Positions 1 through 4,906 of a DNA stretch of 5,103 bases are shown piece after piece (within the stretch, counting starts at the first letter, position 1; each line of letters starts with the position of its first letter). Made by a program: the position numbers and the translations under genes. This stretch comes from Korarchaeum sp964519515 (GTDB lineage: Archaea > Korarchaeota > Korarchaeia > Korarchaeales > Korarchaeaceae), in the NCBI GenBank assembly GCA_964519515.1, contig CAZFIJ010000041.1, positions 1 to 5,103 on the forward strand. The letters run 5' to 3'. The notes beneath the pieces were generated by a model. The model saw only the letters and a program-made list of their open reading frames with translations. It was not told the origin of the DNA and made no database searches.

Positions 1-64
1 TGTATATACCATCGCATGAATATAGAAATATATTAGATTTAAATAAGCAAAATACTCAGAGATC

Positions 65-74
65 TTTAATATAA
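65..74 (+). promoter_or_regulatory. Possible TATA box (plus strand)
   Basis: TTTAATATAA resembles an archaeal box A. It would place a start site near position 95, ahead of the palindrome and of a 26-codon open frame. No recognisable product follows, and the surroundings are AT-rich enough for a chance match. Confidence 0.25.
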
Positions 75-146
75 GACATGAGAGAAGATCGCACCTCATG
101 AGAATTAATAGAGAGTAGCTACATGGATAGCGTCACCAAAATTGTG

Positions 147-158
147 GTACAATTGTAC
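147..158. repeat. 12-bp perfect palindrome
   Basis: GTACAATTGTAC equals its own reverse complement. Just to its left, AATTGTGGTAC partly repeats the same bases, so the motif looks partly duplicated. It could be a dimeric regulator site or chance; no regulated gene is apparent. Confidence 0.4.
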
Positions 159-252
159 ACGACCCTGCCTCACGAGAGCGCGATCCGGACTAGGAATGAA
201 TGAGAGTGAGATTAGCTTCAATGAGAGAGATTTAAACTCATAGAGGGTTCCC

Positions 253-414
253 TCACTTCCCCTTGAACTCAGTGTAACCGCATCCCCCACAGCTGTACCT
301 ATTCTCGTGCTCAGCCATGAAGCGGCCGCACCTAGGGCATTGCCTCCTCTTCCTAACTAAATTACCGCCTTCCACTGAGTAGTACTTCCAAGCTTGAGCT
401 GGTTTATGCTTCAA
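253..414 (-). CDS. rps27ae: 30S ribosomal protein S27ae (eS31 family), TTG start
   Basis: This 53-codon gene encodes the small zinc-ribbon protein of the 30S subunit. In eukaryotes the same protein is the C-terminal part of the ubiquitin-S27a fusion; archaea have it unfused. The translation begins MKHKPAQAWKYYSVEGG. It has a basic LVRKRRQ stretch, then the zinc ligands C26 and C29 (CPRCG) and C42 and C45 (CGGCG), and ends YTEFKGK, all typical of the family. A TGA stop lies just upstream in frame and there is no ATG ahead of the conserved part. TTG at 414-412 is therefore the start, and a strong Shine-Dalgarno sequence lies six bases upstream. The start overlaps the rps24e stop in TTGA, so the two genes are translationally coupled. 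The gene is easy to miss because of its length and start codon. Identity is near certain; the start is well supported. Confidence 0.93.
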   Translation of the reverse strand: MKHKPAQAWKYYSVEGGNLVRKRRQCPRCGRFMAEHENRYSCGGCGYTEFKGK

Positions 415-698
415 GAAGCTTCACCTCCTTCATTCCTCCTCACTATATGCTTAGGCTCTATCATCAGAGCCATAGCCCTGCTGTGGTAGACCATAGCCAT
501 GACAGTAGCTTCTTCCTTCCCGTACTCAGTGGATATCCTCCTTATGAATATATTGCTAGGCGCCTTCCCCAATTGCCTAGCTAATATCTCCCTTATCTCC
601 CTCCTGGACGGAGTCCCTCCCTTGAACCTTACCTTAACTACTACTTCCTCCCTCTGCAGCAGCGGGTTCTCCCTCCTCTTGACTAGCTCTAATTCCAT
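411..698 (-). CDS. rps24e: 30S ribosomal protein S24e (eS24)
   Basis: This 95-residue protein of the archaeal/eukaryotic small ribosomal subunit is close to the usual archaeal length of about 100. Family hallmarks are the opening strand MELELVKRRENPLLQREEVVVKV, the conserved TPSRREIREILA helix (about 30-41), and the RRISTEYGKEEATVMAMVY segment (about 53-71) that includes the characteristic TxYGxxEA pattern. The C-terminus is a short polar tail. The ATG at 698 follows GAGGTG with an eight-base spacer. A strong TATA element lies about 35 bases upstream, so rps24e and rps27ae probably form their own transcript, separate from or additional to rpo7-spt4. Its stop TGA overlaps the rps27ae TTG start. 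In Thermococcus the GTP-dependent dephospho-CoA kinase gene lies between spt4 and rps24e; here only 70 bases separate them. Confidence 0.95.
   Translation of the reverse strand: MELELVKRRENPLLQREEVVVKVRFKGGTPSRREIREILARQLGKAPSNIFIRRISTEYGKEEATVMAMVYHSRAMALMIEPKHIVRRNEGGEAS
421..430 (-). promoter_or_regulatory. Shine-Dalgarno of rps27ae
   Basis: AAGGAGGTGA on the minus strand is close to a perfect anti-16S complement. It lies inside the last codons of rps24e and is separated by AGCTTC from the TTG at 414. It decides the start of rps27ae. Confidence 0.85.
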
Positions 699-727
699 TC
701 GCTCACCACCTCACGGAGCCGCGTCCC

Positions 728-740
728 TTTTTATATATTT
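728..740 (-). promoter_or_regulatory. TATA box for rps24e-rps27ae
   Basis: The minus strand reads AAATATATAAAAA, the strongest TATA-like element in the left half of the window. Transcription would start near 707, giving a leader of about ten bases before the rps24e ATG. It lies wholly in the 70-bp gap between spt4 and rps24e. Confidence 0.6.
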
Positions 741-768
741 CCATCGGGATCGGGAAGCTCAGGAGACT

Positions 769-960
769 TCAGTATACCTTCAGAGCGTAAATCCCAGCTT
801 TCTCATGCCCTAATGTCTTAGCGACTTGGGATTTGAATGGATCGACTATAGCTACGATGCCCTCCCAATTGTAAGTGAAGTCATCAGATCCGCACACCGG
901 ACAACTCTCCTCCTTATCCTCGGAAATCGCTTTACAATTCCTGCAAGCTTTATACCTCAT
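769..960 (-). CDS. spt4: Transcription elongation factor Spt4 (RpoE'')
   Basis: This 63-residue zinc-binding protein pairs with Spt5/NusG. The Spt4-Spt5 complex binds the RNA polymerase clamp and raises processivity. Four cysteines form the zinc site: C7 and C10 (CRNC), then C20 and C23 (CPVC). The signature CPVCGSDDFTYNWEGIVAIVDP is followed by the DPFKSQVAKTLG region that contacts Spt5. The length is normal for archaeal Spt4. The ATG at 960 overlaps the rpo7 stop in ATGA, and GGGGAGG lies seven bases upstream within the end of rpo7, so it is translationally coupled to that RNA polymerase subunit. The rpo7-spt4 order is the common archaeal arrangement. Identity is very secure. Confidence 0.95.
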   Translation of the reverse strand: MRYKACRNCKAISEDKEESCPVCGSDDFTYNWEGIVAIVDPFKSQVAKTLGHEKAGIYALKVY

Positions 961-1502
961 TCTGCTGCCTCCCCTACTTTCCCGAGTTTCGGCTGCCTCA
1001 TAGTCAGGGCTACTTTTATCACTGGCTCATTCCTCAGTGTAGCTGAAGGATCGGGCTTGCTCACAGCTGTTATCCTAGCCCTGACTACATCCCCGGGCCT
1101 GAAAGTCACTTTGAGCTTCCTCCCCTGTATAACCCCTCCCCTATGGACGAAGACATCGTCCCCTAGCTGAGAGATGTGGACGAAACCGTTTATAGGGCCT
1201 ACTGTCACGAAGACTCCGTATTCGACTACGTTCTCCACCTCCCCCTCTATTACCTCGTCCTTCATGGGGATGTAGCTCAAAGCTTTGAAATTGACCCTCA
1301 CGTAGATGTTGGGGCTCCCTATGACTGAAGCCCCGTAGCTCATATCCGCTATCTCCAGTACATCTAATATGAGGCCGACGTCCTTCACGAACCTCCCCAC
1401 GTACTTAGCTCTGAATTGCCTCTTCAGTATCTCCCTCAAGTCCTTCCCCAAGTCCATTGGCCTTATGTAACCTACATCACTCATCTCTACTTCATAGAAC
1501 AA
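957..1502 (-). CDS. rpo7: DNA-directed RNA polymerase subunit Rpo7 (RpoE, Rpb7-like)
   Basis: Rpo7 forms the polymerase stalk with Rpo4, helps open promoters and binds emerging RNA. From the preferred TTG start it has 181 residues. The N-terminal RNP-like domain (about 1-77) contains KRQFRAKYVGRFVKDVG and VRVNFKALSYIP. The C-terminal S1/OB domain (about 80-170) contains GEVENVVEYGVFVTVGPI, GFVHISQLGDD, RPGDVVRARI and the closing LTMRQPKLG motif. I start it at TTG 1502 because AAGGTGG lies five bases upstream and because the resulting MFYEVEM matches the usual Rpo7 opening. A GTG at 1511 in the same frame would add three residues (MVP) but has no ribosome-binding site. The gene lies 71 bases after the PIN-domain gene with a possible TATA box between, and overlaps spt4 by four bases. 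Confidence 0.94.
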   Translation of the reverse strand: MFYEVEMSDVGYIRPMDLGKDLREILKRQFRAKYVGRFVKDVGLILDVLEIADMSYGASVIGSPNIYVRVNFKALSYIPMKDEVIEGEVENVVEYGVFVTVGPINGFVHISQLGDDVFVHRGGVIQGRKLKVTFRPGDVVRARITAVSKPDPSATLRNEPVIKVALTMRQPKLGKVGEAAE

Positions 1503-1507
1503 CGGTA

Positions 1508-1514
1508 CCACCTT
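1508..1514 (-). promoter_or_regulatory. Shine-Dalgarno deciding the rpo7 start
   Basis: AAGGTGG on the minus strand is five bases before TTG 1502. It overlaps the alternative GTG (1511-1509), which therefore has no ribosome-binding site of its own. This favours the shorter Rpo7. Confidence 0.65.
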
Positions 1515-1544
1515 TTTATCGCGACATTAATTGGACCGATCCCT

Positions 1545-1553
1545 CTATTAAAG
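1545..1553 (-). promoter_or_regulatory. Possible TATA box for rpo7-spt4
   Basis: CTTTAATAG on the minus strand is preceded by purine-rich GGGAAAG, a possible BRE. It would start transcription near 1523, about 20 bases before the rpo7 start. It is weaker than the rps24e box, and read-through from the PIN gene is also possible. Confidence 0.4.
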
Positions 1554-1573
1554 CTTTCCCGCAGCTGCTTAGG

Positions 1574-1960
1574 TCAATCCTCAGATAGCTTAGACGGATC
1601 CTCTAAGACCAGCTTCTTCTTCGCCCTCAAGTAGACTACAGCCACTCCCTCCTTCAGGAGTTCGTTCTTCAACTTCAAGTCGAACGTGACTACAGCGCAT
1701 CCCAATTCTTTAGCGGCCCTCACTATATCTTCATCAGCTTCACTATCGAACTCCTCCAGCACTCTGACTCCGTACTCCCTCACGACTTCGATAGCTACTC
1801 TAGCCCTCCTCTTCCTCTCAGCTAATCCCTCCAGCTCCCTGATCACAGATCTAGTCGTGAGCAATTCCGCCTTGGGGTATATAGATATGAGCTCCTCCAT
1901 CCCCACGGAGAGCTCAGTTATCCCCAGGAGGAAGGAGGAATCCAAGAGTATCTTCCTCAT
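1574..1960 (-). CDS. Fcf1/Utp24-like PIN-domain nuclease (COG1412 type)
   Basis: This 128-residue single PIN domain is a predicted metal-dependent ribonuclease. The usual PIN acidic residues are present: D7 in ILLDSSFLL, E42 in VIRELEGL, an acidic cluster D76-D78 in SEADEDIVRAA, and D94 in VVTFDLKLK. The end, GVAVVYLRAKKKLVLEDP, matches the YLR/K-rich finish of the archaeal relatives of Fcf1/Utp24, which acts in 18S rRNA maturation. That resemblance and the place beside rpo7 favour a role in RNA or rRNA processing over a VapC toxin, and no antitoxin gene is adjacent. The third acidic motif and the usual TND (here TFD) are slightly divergent. The ATG at 1960 follows AGGTGAT, which starts two bases after the 3' end of tRNA-Ile, so the gene is probably co-transcribed with that tRNA. 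PIN identity is strong; the substrate is unknown. Confidence 0.88.
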   Translation of the reverse strand: MRKILLDSSFLLGITELSVGMEELISIYPKAELLTTRSVIRELEGLAERKRRARVAIEVVREYGVRVLEEFDSEADEDIVRAAKELGCAVVTFDLKLKNELLKEGVAVVYLRAKKKLVLEDPSKLSED

Positions 1961-1963
1961 TGA

Positions 1964-1970
1964 ATCACCT
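1964..1970 (-). promoter_or_regulatory. Shine-Dalgarno between tRNA-Ile and the PIN gene
   Basis: AGGTGAT occupies most of the 11 bases between the tRNA 3' end (1972) and the ATG (1960). There is no room for a promoter here, so the PIN mRNA must come from a transcript containing the tRNA or starting upstream of it. Confidence 0.65.
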
Positions 1971-1971
1971 A

Positions 1972-2046
1972 TGGGCCCGGGGGGACTTGAACCCCCGGCC
2001 TCCCGGTTATCAGCCGGGCGCTCTGACCAGTCTGAGCCACGGGCCC
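1972..2046 (-). tRNA. tRNA-Ile (anticodon GAU)
   Basis: A complete 75-nt cloverleaf reads on the minus strand. The acceptor GGGCCCG pairs perfectly with CGGGCCC, followed by discriminator A. The D stem is GCTC/GAGC, the anticodon stem CCCGG/CCGGG with loop CTGATAA (GAT), and the T arm GGGGG-TTCAAGT-CCCCC. There is no intron and no encoded CCA. Stems are entirely G-C in the acceptor, anticodon and T arms, as in thermophiles. It is followed after 11 bases by the PIN-domain gene. Confidence 0.97.
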
Positions 2047-2194
2047 CGATTGACTACAGTAAGTAATTAAAAACTCAACTCCCCGTGGGGTAGCGAGAGA
2101 TCCTCATGATCCCCTCGATCTTTCCGCTGAGGCCCCATAGATTATCTATTTTTTATGGATTCACTCTCTCAACTTTCATCTTTTTCCATTTGAG
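2047..2194. other. Spacer between tRNA-Ala and tRNA-Ile
   Basis: These 148 bases lie between two minus-strand tRNAs. The minus strand is purine-rich with A-runs and has no T-run that would end the tRNA-Ala transcript. CCCCGTGGGG (2081-2090) is a near-perfect GC-rich palindrome with mismatched central bases. I find no open frame longer than a few codons worth calling, and no matched C and D boxes of a guide RNA. Confidence 0.5.
2064..2073 (-). promoter_or_regulatory. TATA box for tRNA-Ile
   Basis: TTTTTAATTA on the minus strand is centred about 22 bases before the first base of tRNA-Ile. That places initiation at or next to the mature 5' end. The following PIN gene probably depends on this promoter as well. 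Confidence 0.5.
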
Positions 2195-2267
2195 TGGACC
2201 GGGCGGGATTCGAACCCGCGGCCTCCGCCTTGCGAAGGCGGCGCGCTACCGACTGCGCCACCGGCCC
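2195..2267 (-). tRNA. tRNA-Ala (anticodon CGC)
   Basis: A complete 73-nt cloverleaf reads on the minus strand. The acceptor GGGCCGG pairs with CCGGTCC and contains a G3-U70 wobble, the classic alanine identity element; the discriminator is A. The D stem is GCGC/GCGC, the anticodon stem CCGCC/GGCGG with loop TTCGCAA (CGC), and the T arm GCGGG-TTCGAAT-CCCGC. There is no intron and no encoded CCA. It starts 28 bases after the aRF1 stop codon. Confidence 0.97.
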
Positions 2268-2285
2268 ACTATAAATCAGCTCCCC

Positions 2286-2297
2286 CCTTTAAAATTT
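2286..2297 (-). promoter_or_regulatory. TATA box for tRNA-Ala
   Basis: AAATTTTAAAGG on the minus strand is centred about 24 bases before the first base of tRNA-Ala. Its first two bases are the last two of the aRF1 stop codon TAA, so the tRNA probably has its own promoter packed against the end of aRF1. Confidence 0.5.
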
Positions 2298-3528
2298 AAT
2301 CCCTCATCTCATACCTCAATATCGCGACTATACCGCCTAAGGACCTGAGCTGCATCCCCCACTCCGTATTGGGGCTTATCACGTATACCTCAGCGCCAGC
2401 TTGCTTCCCCATCTCCCCGAAATACTCGACTAAATCGATCTCCTCCACACTGTAGCTAGTGGCCTTACAGTTCGGGCACTCCCAGGACTCTACACCCTCC
2501 TCCTTCCTCAGTATCCTCCCCTCCTCGTAACCGCAGATCTCACACCTCACTTTGATCTTCTTCATCGGGAGTTCCTCCATTATCAGCACTCTCTCAGCAG
2601 CTCCAGATTCTATAGCTCTCTCCACTTCCCTGAACCCGTAAGCCACTTTACTCGGGTTCTTAGCTAAGAGGCTGAAGACCTCCTCCACGAGGCTCCTCTC
2701 CTTGTGCAGAGTGGATTCCTTGAGCAGGTCCTCAGATTTCATTATCAGCTCCCTCAATCCCTGCTCCTCAGTGTAAGATAGGGGGAGGTTAGCTATAACT
2801 CTCTCCTTCAGCCTGTAATCTAAGTAATTCCCCTCCTCGAACCTCTCTCTAGCGTCCCCAGGCCCGCCTATTATTATGCCCTCTAGTTCATCCAATAGGG
2901 GGAGGAAGGCCTCATTGACTCTGATGCCCAACCTCTTGAAGAAATCGTGCACCCTCTCCTCCCTTATCCTCTCGAACCTCCTCTGACTCTGACCACCGGC
3001 GCTGTGCTTCGGAGGTATATCGGATGTGACCCAATCCACTATCTCATAATTCGATCCCCTCAGCGTAGCTATCAACCCACCTCCCCTATCCATGACTATC
3101 AGCCCGTAGACTCTCTTCTCCCTCACCATATCCTCCAAGGGCTCTAAGTAGAACTCGTGATCGCAGATGTACTGGAAGGATCTTACGGGTTCTGGAGGCT
3201 CTATCACGTATATCTCTATCTTCTCAGTCCCCCTGTCCTTCCCCTGAGGTACCGCTCCGCAGAATATGACTAAGCCGTTGCTCGGTATCTCTTTATACAA
3301 TTTCAACCTCTGTATTATGCTCTCTATAGCGCTCTGTACGTTCTTCCTCGTTAGTTTATCCTTTATATTCCCCGCTTGATCGTACTCATCCCTCAGATAC
3401 TTGATCACATCGTAAACGTTCTTATTCGGGGGTATGTAGAGTGATATTAACTCAGTCCCTCTCCCCACTTTAGCCCTCAACTCCTTCAGAAGTTTCTTGA
3501 ACTCATACCTCTCGTACATTAGTGACAT
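2296..3528 (-). CDS. prf1: Peptide chain release factor aRF1 (eRF1 family)
   Basis: aRF1 recognises all three stop codons and triggers hydrolysis of peptidyl-tRNA on the ribosome. The 410-residue length is typical. Domain 1 (about 1-135) holds the decoding loops: GRGTELISLYIPP (22-34), NIKD (54-57) where the canonical motif is NIKS, and YICDHEF (120-126), the YxCxxxF motif. Domain 2 carries the catalytic GGQ (178-180) in HSAGGQSQRRFERIREE. Domain 3 (about 270-410) contains a four-cysteine zinc site (C329, C332, C351, C354) and ends TEWGMQLRSLGGIVAILRYEMRD. It has no Shine-Dalgarno sequence at ATG 3528, and a TATA box about 36 bases upstream predicts a leader of about ten bases. A second in-frame ATG at 3519 is possible. 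It diverges from the GlmU-like gene. Its own stop is TAA, the only non-TGA stop in the window. Confidence 0.97.
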   Translation of the reverse strand: MSLMYERYEFKKLLKELRAKVGRGTELISLYIPPNKNVYDVIKYLRDEYDQAGNIKDKLTRKNVQSAIESIIQRLKLYKEIPSNGLVIFCGAVPQGKDRGTEKIEIYVIEPPEPVRSFQYICDHEFYLEPLEDMVREKRVYGLIVMDRGGGLIATLRGSNYEIVDWVTSDIPPKHSAGGQSQRRFERIREERVHDFFKRLGIRVNEAFLPLLDELEGIIIGGPGDARERFEEGNYLDYRLKERVIANLPLSYTEEQGLRELIMKSEDLLKESTLHKERSLVEEVFSLLAKNPSKVAYGFREVERAIESGAAERVLIMEELPMKKIKVRCEICGYEEGRILRKEEGVESWECPNCKATSYSVEEIDLVEYFGEMGKQAGAEVYVISPNTEWGMQLRSLGGIVAILRYEMRD

Positions 3529-3558
3529 TTTCCCATTCCGATGCTAGGCCCTCTCCCA

Positions 3559-3570
3559 TAATTTAAAAGC
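3559..3570. promoter_or_regulatory. Single TATA element between divergent genes
   Basis: The 62-bp gap between aRF1 and the GlmU-like gene holds one clear TATA element. It reads ATTTAAAAG on the plus strand and CTTTTAAAT on the minus strand. Its centre is 26 bases from the GTG at 3591, exactly right for a leaderless plus-strand mRNA. It is about 37 bases from the aRF1 ATG, giving a leader of about ten bases. Neither start has a Shine-Dalgarno sequence. Confidence 0.55.
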
Positions 3571-3590
3571 TATCGATACCGAACTGCAGC

Positions 3591-4766
3591 GTGCAGTTAG
3601 TGATCTTCGAGGACCGAGGGGTCGATGCCCTGAGCCCCGTAACGGATCTGATACCCATGCAAGAGGCCATAGTGGGTGGAGCGAAGCAGTTCATCAGGTT
3701 GGAGAGGCTCCTGAATATGGAGAGTAAGTGGATCGTCAGGGATCACATGAGAGCTAGAGTGCCGGATTCGAGGAAGCCCGATTACGGGTCCCCAGCTATC
3801 ATGTTGAATTCCAGGCTCCTCTCAACAGATCTAGACCTAAAGCTGGATTACGGTGAGGCCCTCGTCTGCAGGGGCCAAGTAGTAGCGGCTAAGGTTAGGA
3901 GCTTAGAGGAAAGCTTGGAGTTCGAGAGGGCTAAGCCTTGCGAAGTTAAGTTGCTCGAGAACCTATGGGATCTATGCCCCACTTCCGTAGTGGAGCACTT
4001 GAGGAGCGATCTGATGAACATTTACGGGAGCAGCGAGATGAGAGCTGATGTGAATGTGATAGGGAAGCATGCAGTAGTGATAGAGGAGGGAGTCGATATC
4101 TTAGGCCCCCTAACTATAGACGCTAGGGAGGGACCTGTGATAATAGAGAGAGACGTCTTATTGGAGCCTTACTCTTACCTCAAGGGCCCCCTCTACGTGG
4201 GAGCCAACTCCCAGATAGTATCTGGCAGTAGAGTGGCCGGTAGTTACTTAGGCGTCTCCACTAGAGTGGGCGGTGAGGTGACCACTAGCATCATATCGGA
4301 TTACTCCAATAAGTATCATCTGGGTTTCTTGGGCCACAGTTACGTCGGTAGGTGGGTCAACATAGGCGCTGGCTCCATAACTTCCAACTTGAAGAACACT
4401 TACGGAGAGGTCAAAGTGAGGGGAGTGGCCACTGGGCTAAGTAGGATAGGGGCTTTCATAGGGGATCACGCTAAACTCTCTATAGGCACTCTAACTTACG
4501 CTGGTACTGTGATAGGGACGGCATCGCATGTCCACGGCTTGGTAAGAGAGGAAGTGCCTCCTTTCACGATATACGGGAAGAGCTTGGGCTGGGAGCTCGT
4601 GGAGATAGAGCTAGATTCTGTGATAAGGACTTACAGGAGGATGGCCCCTAGGAGGAACGTAGAGCCGGATCCCAATGAGGAGAAGCTCCTAGAATTCTTA
4701 TTCGAGAGAACTGAAGATTTAAGGAGGAGGATGGGCGTCAAGAAAGGTAAGCTCGGGGAAGTTTGA
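3591..4766 (+). CDS. GlmU-like sugar-nucleotide enzyme: divergent nucleotidyltransferase half plus left-handed beta-helix acetyltransferase half
   Basis: The 391-residue layout matches the two-part GlmU-like proteins known in Bacteroidetes, annotated as UDP-GlcNAc diphosphorylase/glucosamine-1-phosphate N-acetyltransferase. Residues 1-150 resemble the NTP_transf_4-type half (opening VIFEDRGVDALSPVTDLIP) but lack clear catalytic arginines. Residues 152-335 form a left-handed beta-helix of hexapeptide repeats. YHLGFLGHSYVGRWVNIGAG followed by SITSN aligns without gaps with the E. coli GlmU active site: H243 matches catalytic H363, A260 matches A380, and N266 matches N386. A charged helical tail (340-391) follows. 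A cytosolic role in UDP-N-acetylhexosamine supply for glycans is inferred; substrate and full activity are unknown. GTG 3591 fits a leaderless start; GTG 3600, also in frame, is an alternative. The gene ends one base before tRNA-Cys on the opposite strand. Confidence 0.82.
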   Translation: MQLVIFEDRGVDALSPVTDLIPMQEAIVGGAKQFIRLERLLNMESKWIVRDHMRARVPDSRKPDYGSPAIMLNSRLLSTDLDLKLDYGEALVCRGQVVAAKVRSLEESLEFERAKPCEVKLLENLWDLCPTSVVEHLRSDLMNIYGSSEMRADVNVIGKHAVVIEEGVDILGPLTIDAREGPVIIERDVLLEPYSYLKGPLYVGANSQIVSGSRVAGSYLGVSTRVGGEVTTSIISDYSNKYHLGFLGHSYVGRWVNIGAGSITSNLKNTYGEVKVRGVATGLSRIGAFIGDHAKLSIGTLTYAGTVIGTASHVHGLVREEVPPFTIYGKSLGWELVEIELDSVIRTYRRMAPRRNVEPDPNEEKLLEFLFERTEDLRRRMGVKKGKLGEV

Positions 4767-4838
4767 AGCCGGGTGGGGGATTCGAACCCCCGTCCACGGG
4801 TCTGCAGCCCGCTGCCTATGCCGCTCGGCCAACCCGGC
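4767..4838 (-). tRNA. tRNA-Cys (anticodon GCA)
   Basis: A complete 72-nt cloverleaf reads on the minus strand. The acceptor GCCGGGT pairs with ACCCGGC and the discriminator is U, the cysteine identity base. The anticodon stem is GCGGG/CCCGT (closing G-U) with loop CTGCAGA (GCA), and the T arm is GGGGG-TTCGAAT-CCCCC. The D stem has three pairs plus a G-A mismatch at 13-22. There is no intron and no CCA. Its discriminator base directly abuts the stop codon of the convergent GlmU-like gene. Confidence 0.96.
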
Positions 4839-4880
4839 GATCTAATTAGACAGCTTCAGCCTAATAACCTTTGCTATCAG

Positions 4881-4888
4881 CTTATATC
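4881..4888 (-). promoter_or_regulatory. Possible TATA box for tRNA-Cys
   Basis: GATATAAG on the minus strand would start transcription near 4859, leaving a 5' leader of about 20 bases for RNase P to remove. The weaker GTTATTAG nearer the tRNA is at the distance for starting close to the mature end. I cannot choose firmly between them. Confidence 0.35.
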
Positions 4889-4906
4889 GAGAGTATCACG
4901 ATATCC

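Larger units (their letters stand above)
1..252. other. Region without a convincing gene, AT-rich at its left end
   Basis: Nothing here looks like a conserved gene. The first 80 bases are very AT-rich. On the minus strand this is the 3' flank of rps27ae, where many archaea carry kae1-bud32; no Kae1 or Bud32 sequence is visible. On the plus strand there is a TATA-like element near 65-74 and a 26-codon ATG reading frame (123-203) without a Shine-Dalgarno sequence, which I do not call as a gene. A 12-bp perfect palindrome lies at 147-158. Confidence 0.6.

Noticed and set aside
1..252. C/D-box guide RNA or a CRISPR fragment
   Set aside because: No matched TGATGA and CTGA boxes and no regularly spaced repeats are present.
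243..254. GAGGGTTCCCTC as a terminator hairpin after rps27ae
   Set aside because: The possible stem is only four or five pairs with a tiny loop, it overlaps the stop codon, and no strong T-run follows on the minus strand.
105..290. 61-residue minus-strand open frame beginning inside rps27ae
   Set aside because: Its ATG lies within the zinc-finger codons of rps27ae in another frame. It has no SD and no recognisable family features, and most of it is low-quality serine/leucine-rich sequence.
1574..1960. PIN protein as a VapC toxin of a toxin-antitoxin pair
   Set aside because: No small antitoxin gene lies upstream, since a tRNA is there. The C-terminal YLRAKKKL pattern and the position beside rpo7 fit the Fcf1-like housekeeping family better.
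1686..2066. 126-residue plus-strand open frame antisense to the PIN gene and tRNA-Ile
   Set aside because: It is serine/leucine-rich shadow coding, and its end is translated from the tRNA.
2106..2348. 80-residue plus-strand open frame across tRNA-Ala
   Set aside because: It is antisense to a well-formed tRNA and to the end of aRF1. Its middle is just the translated tRNA sequence.
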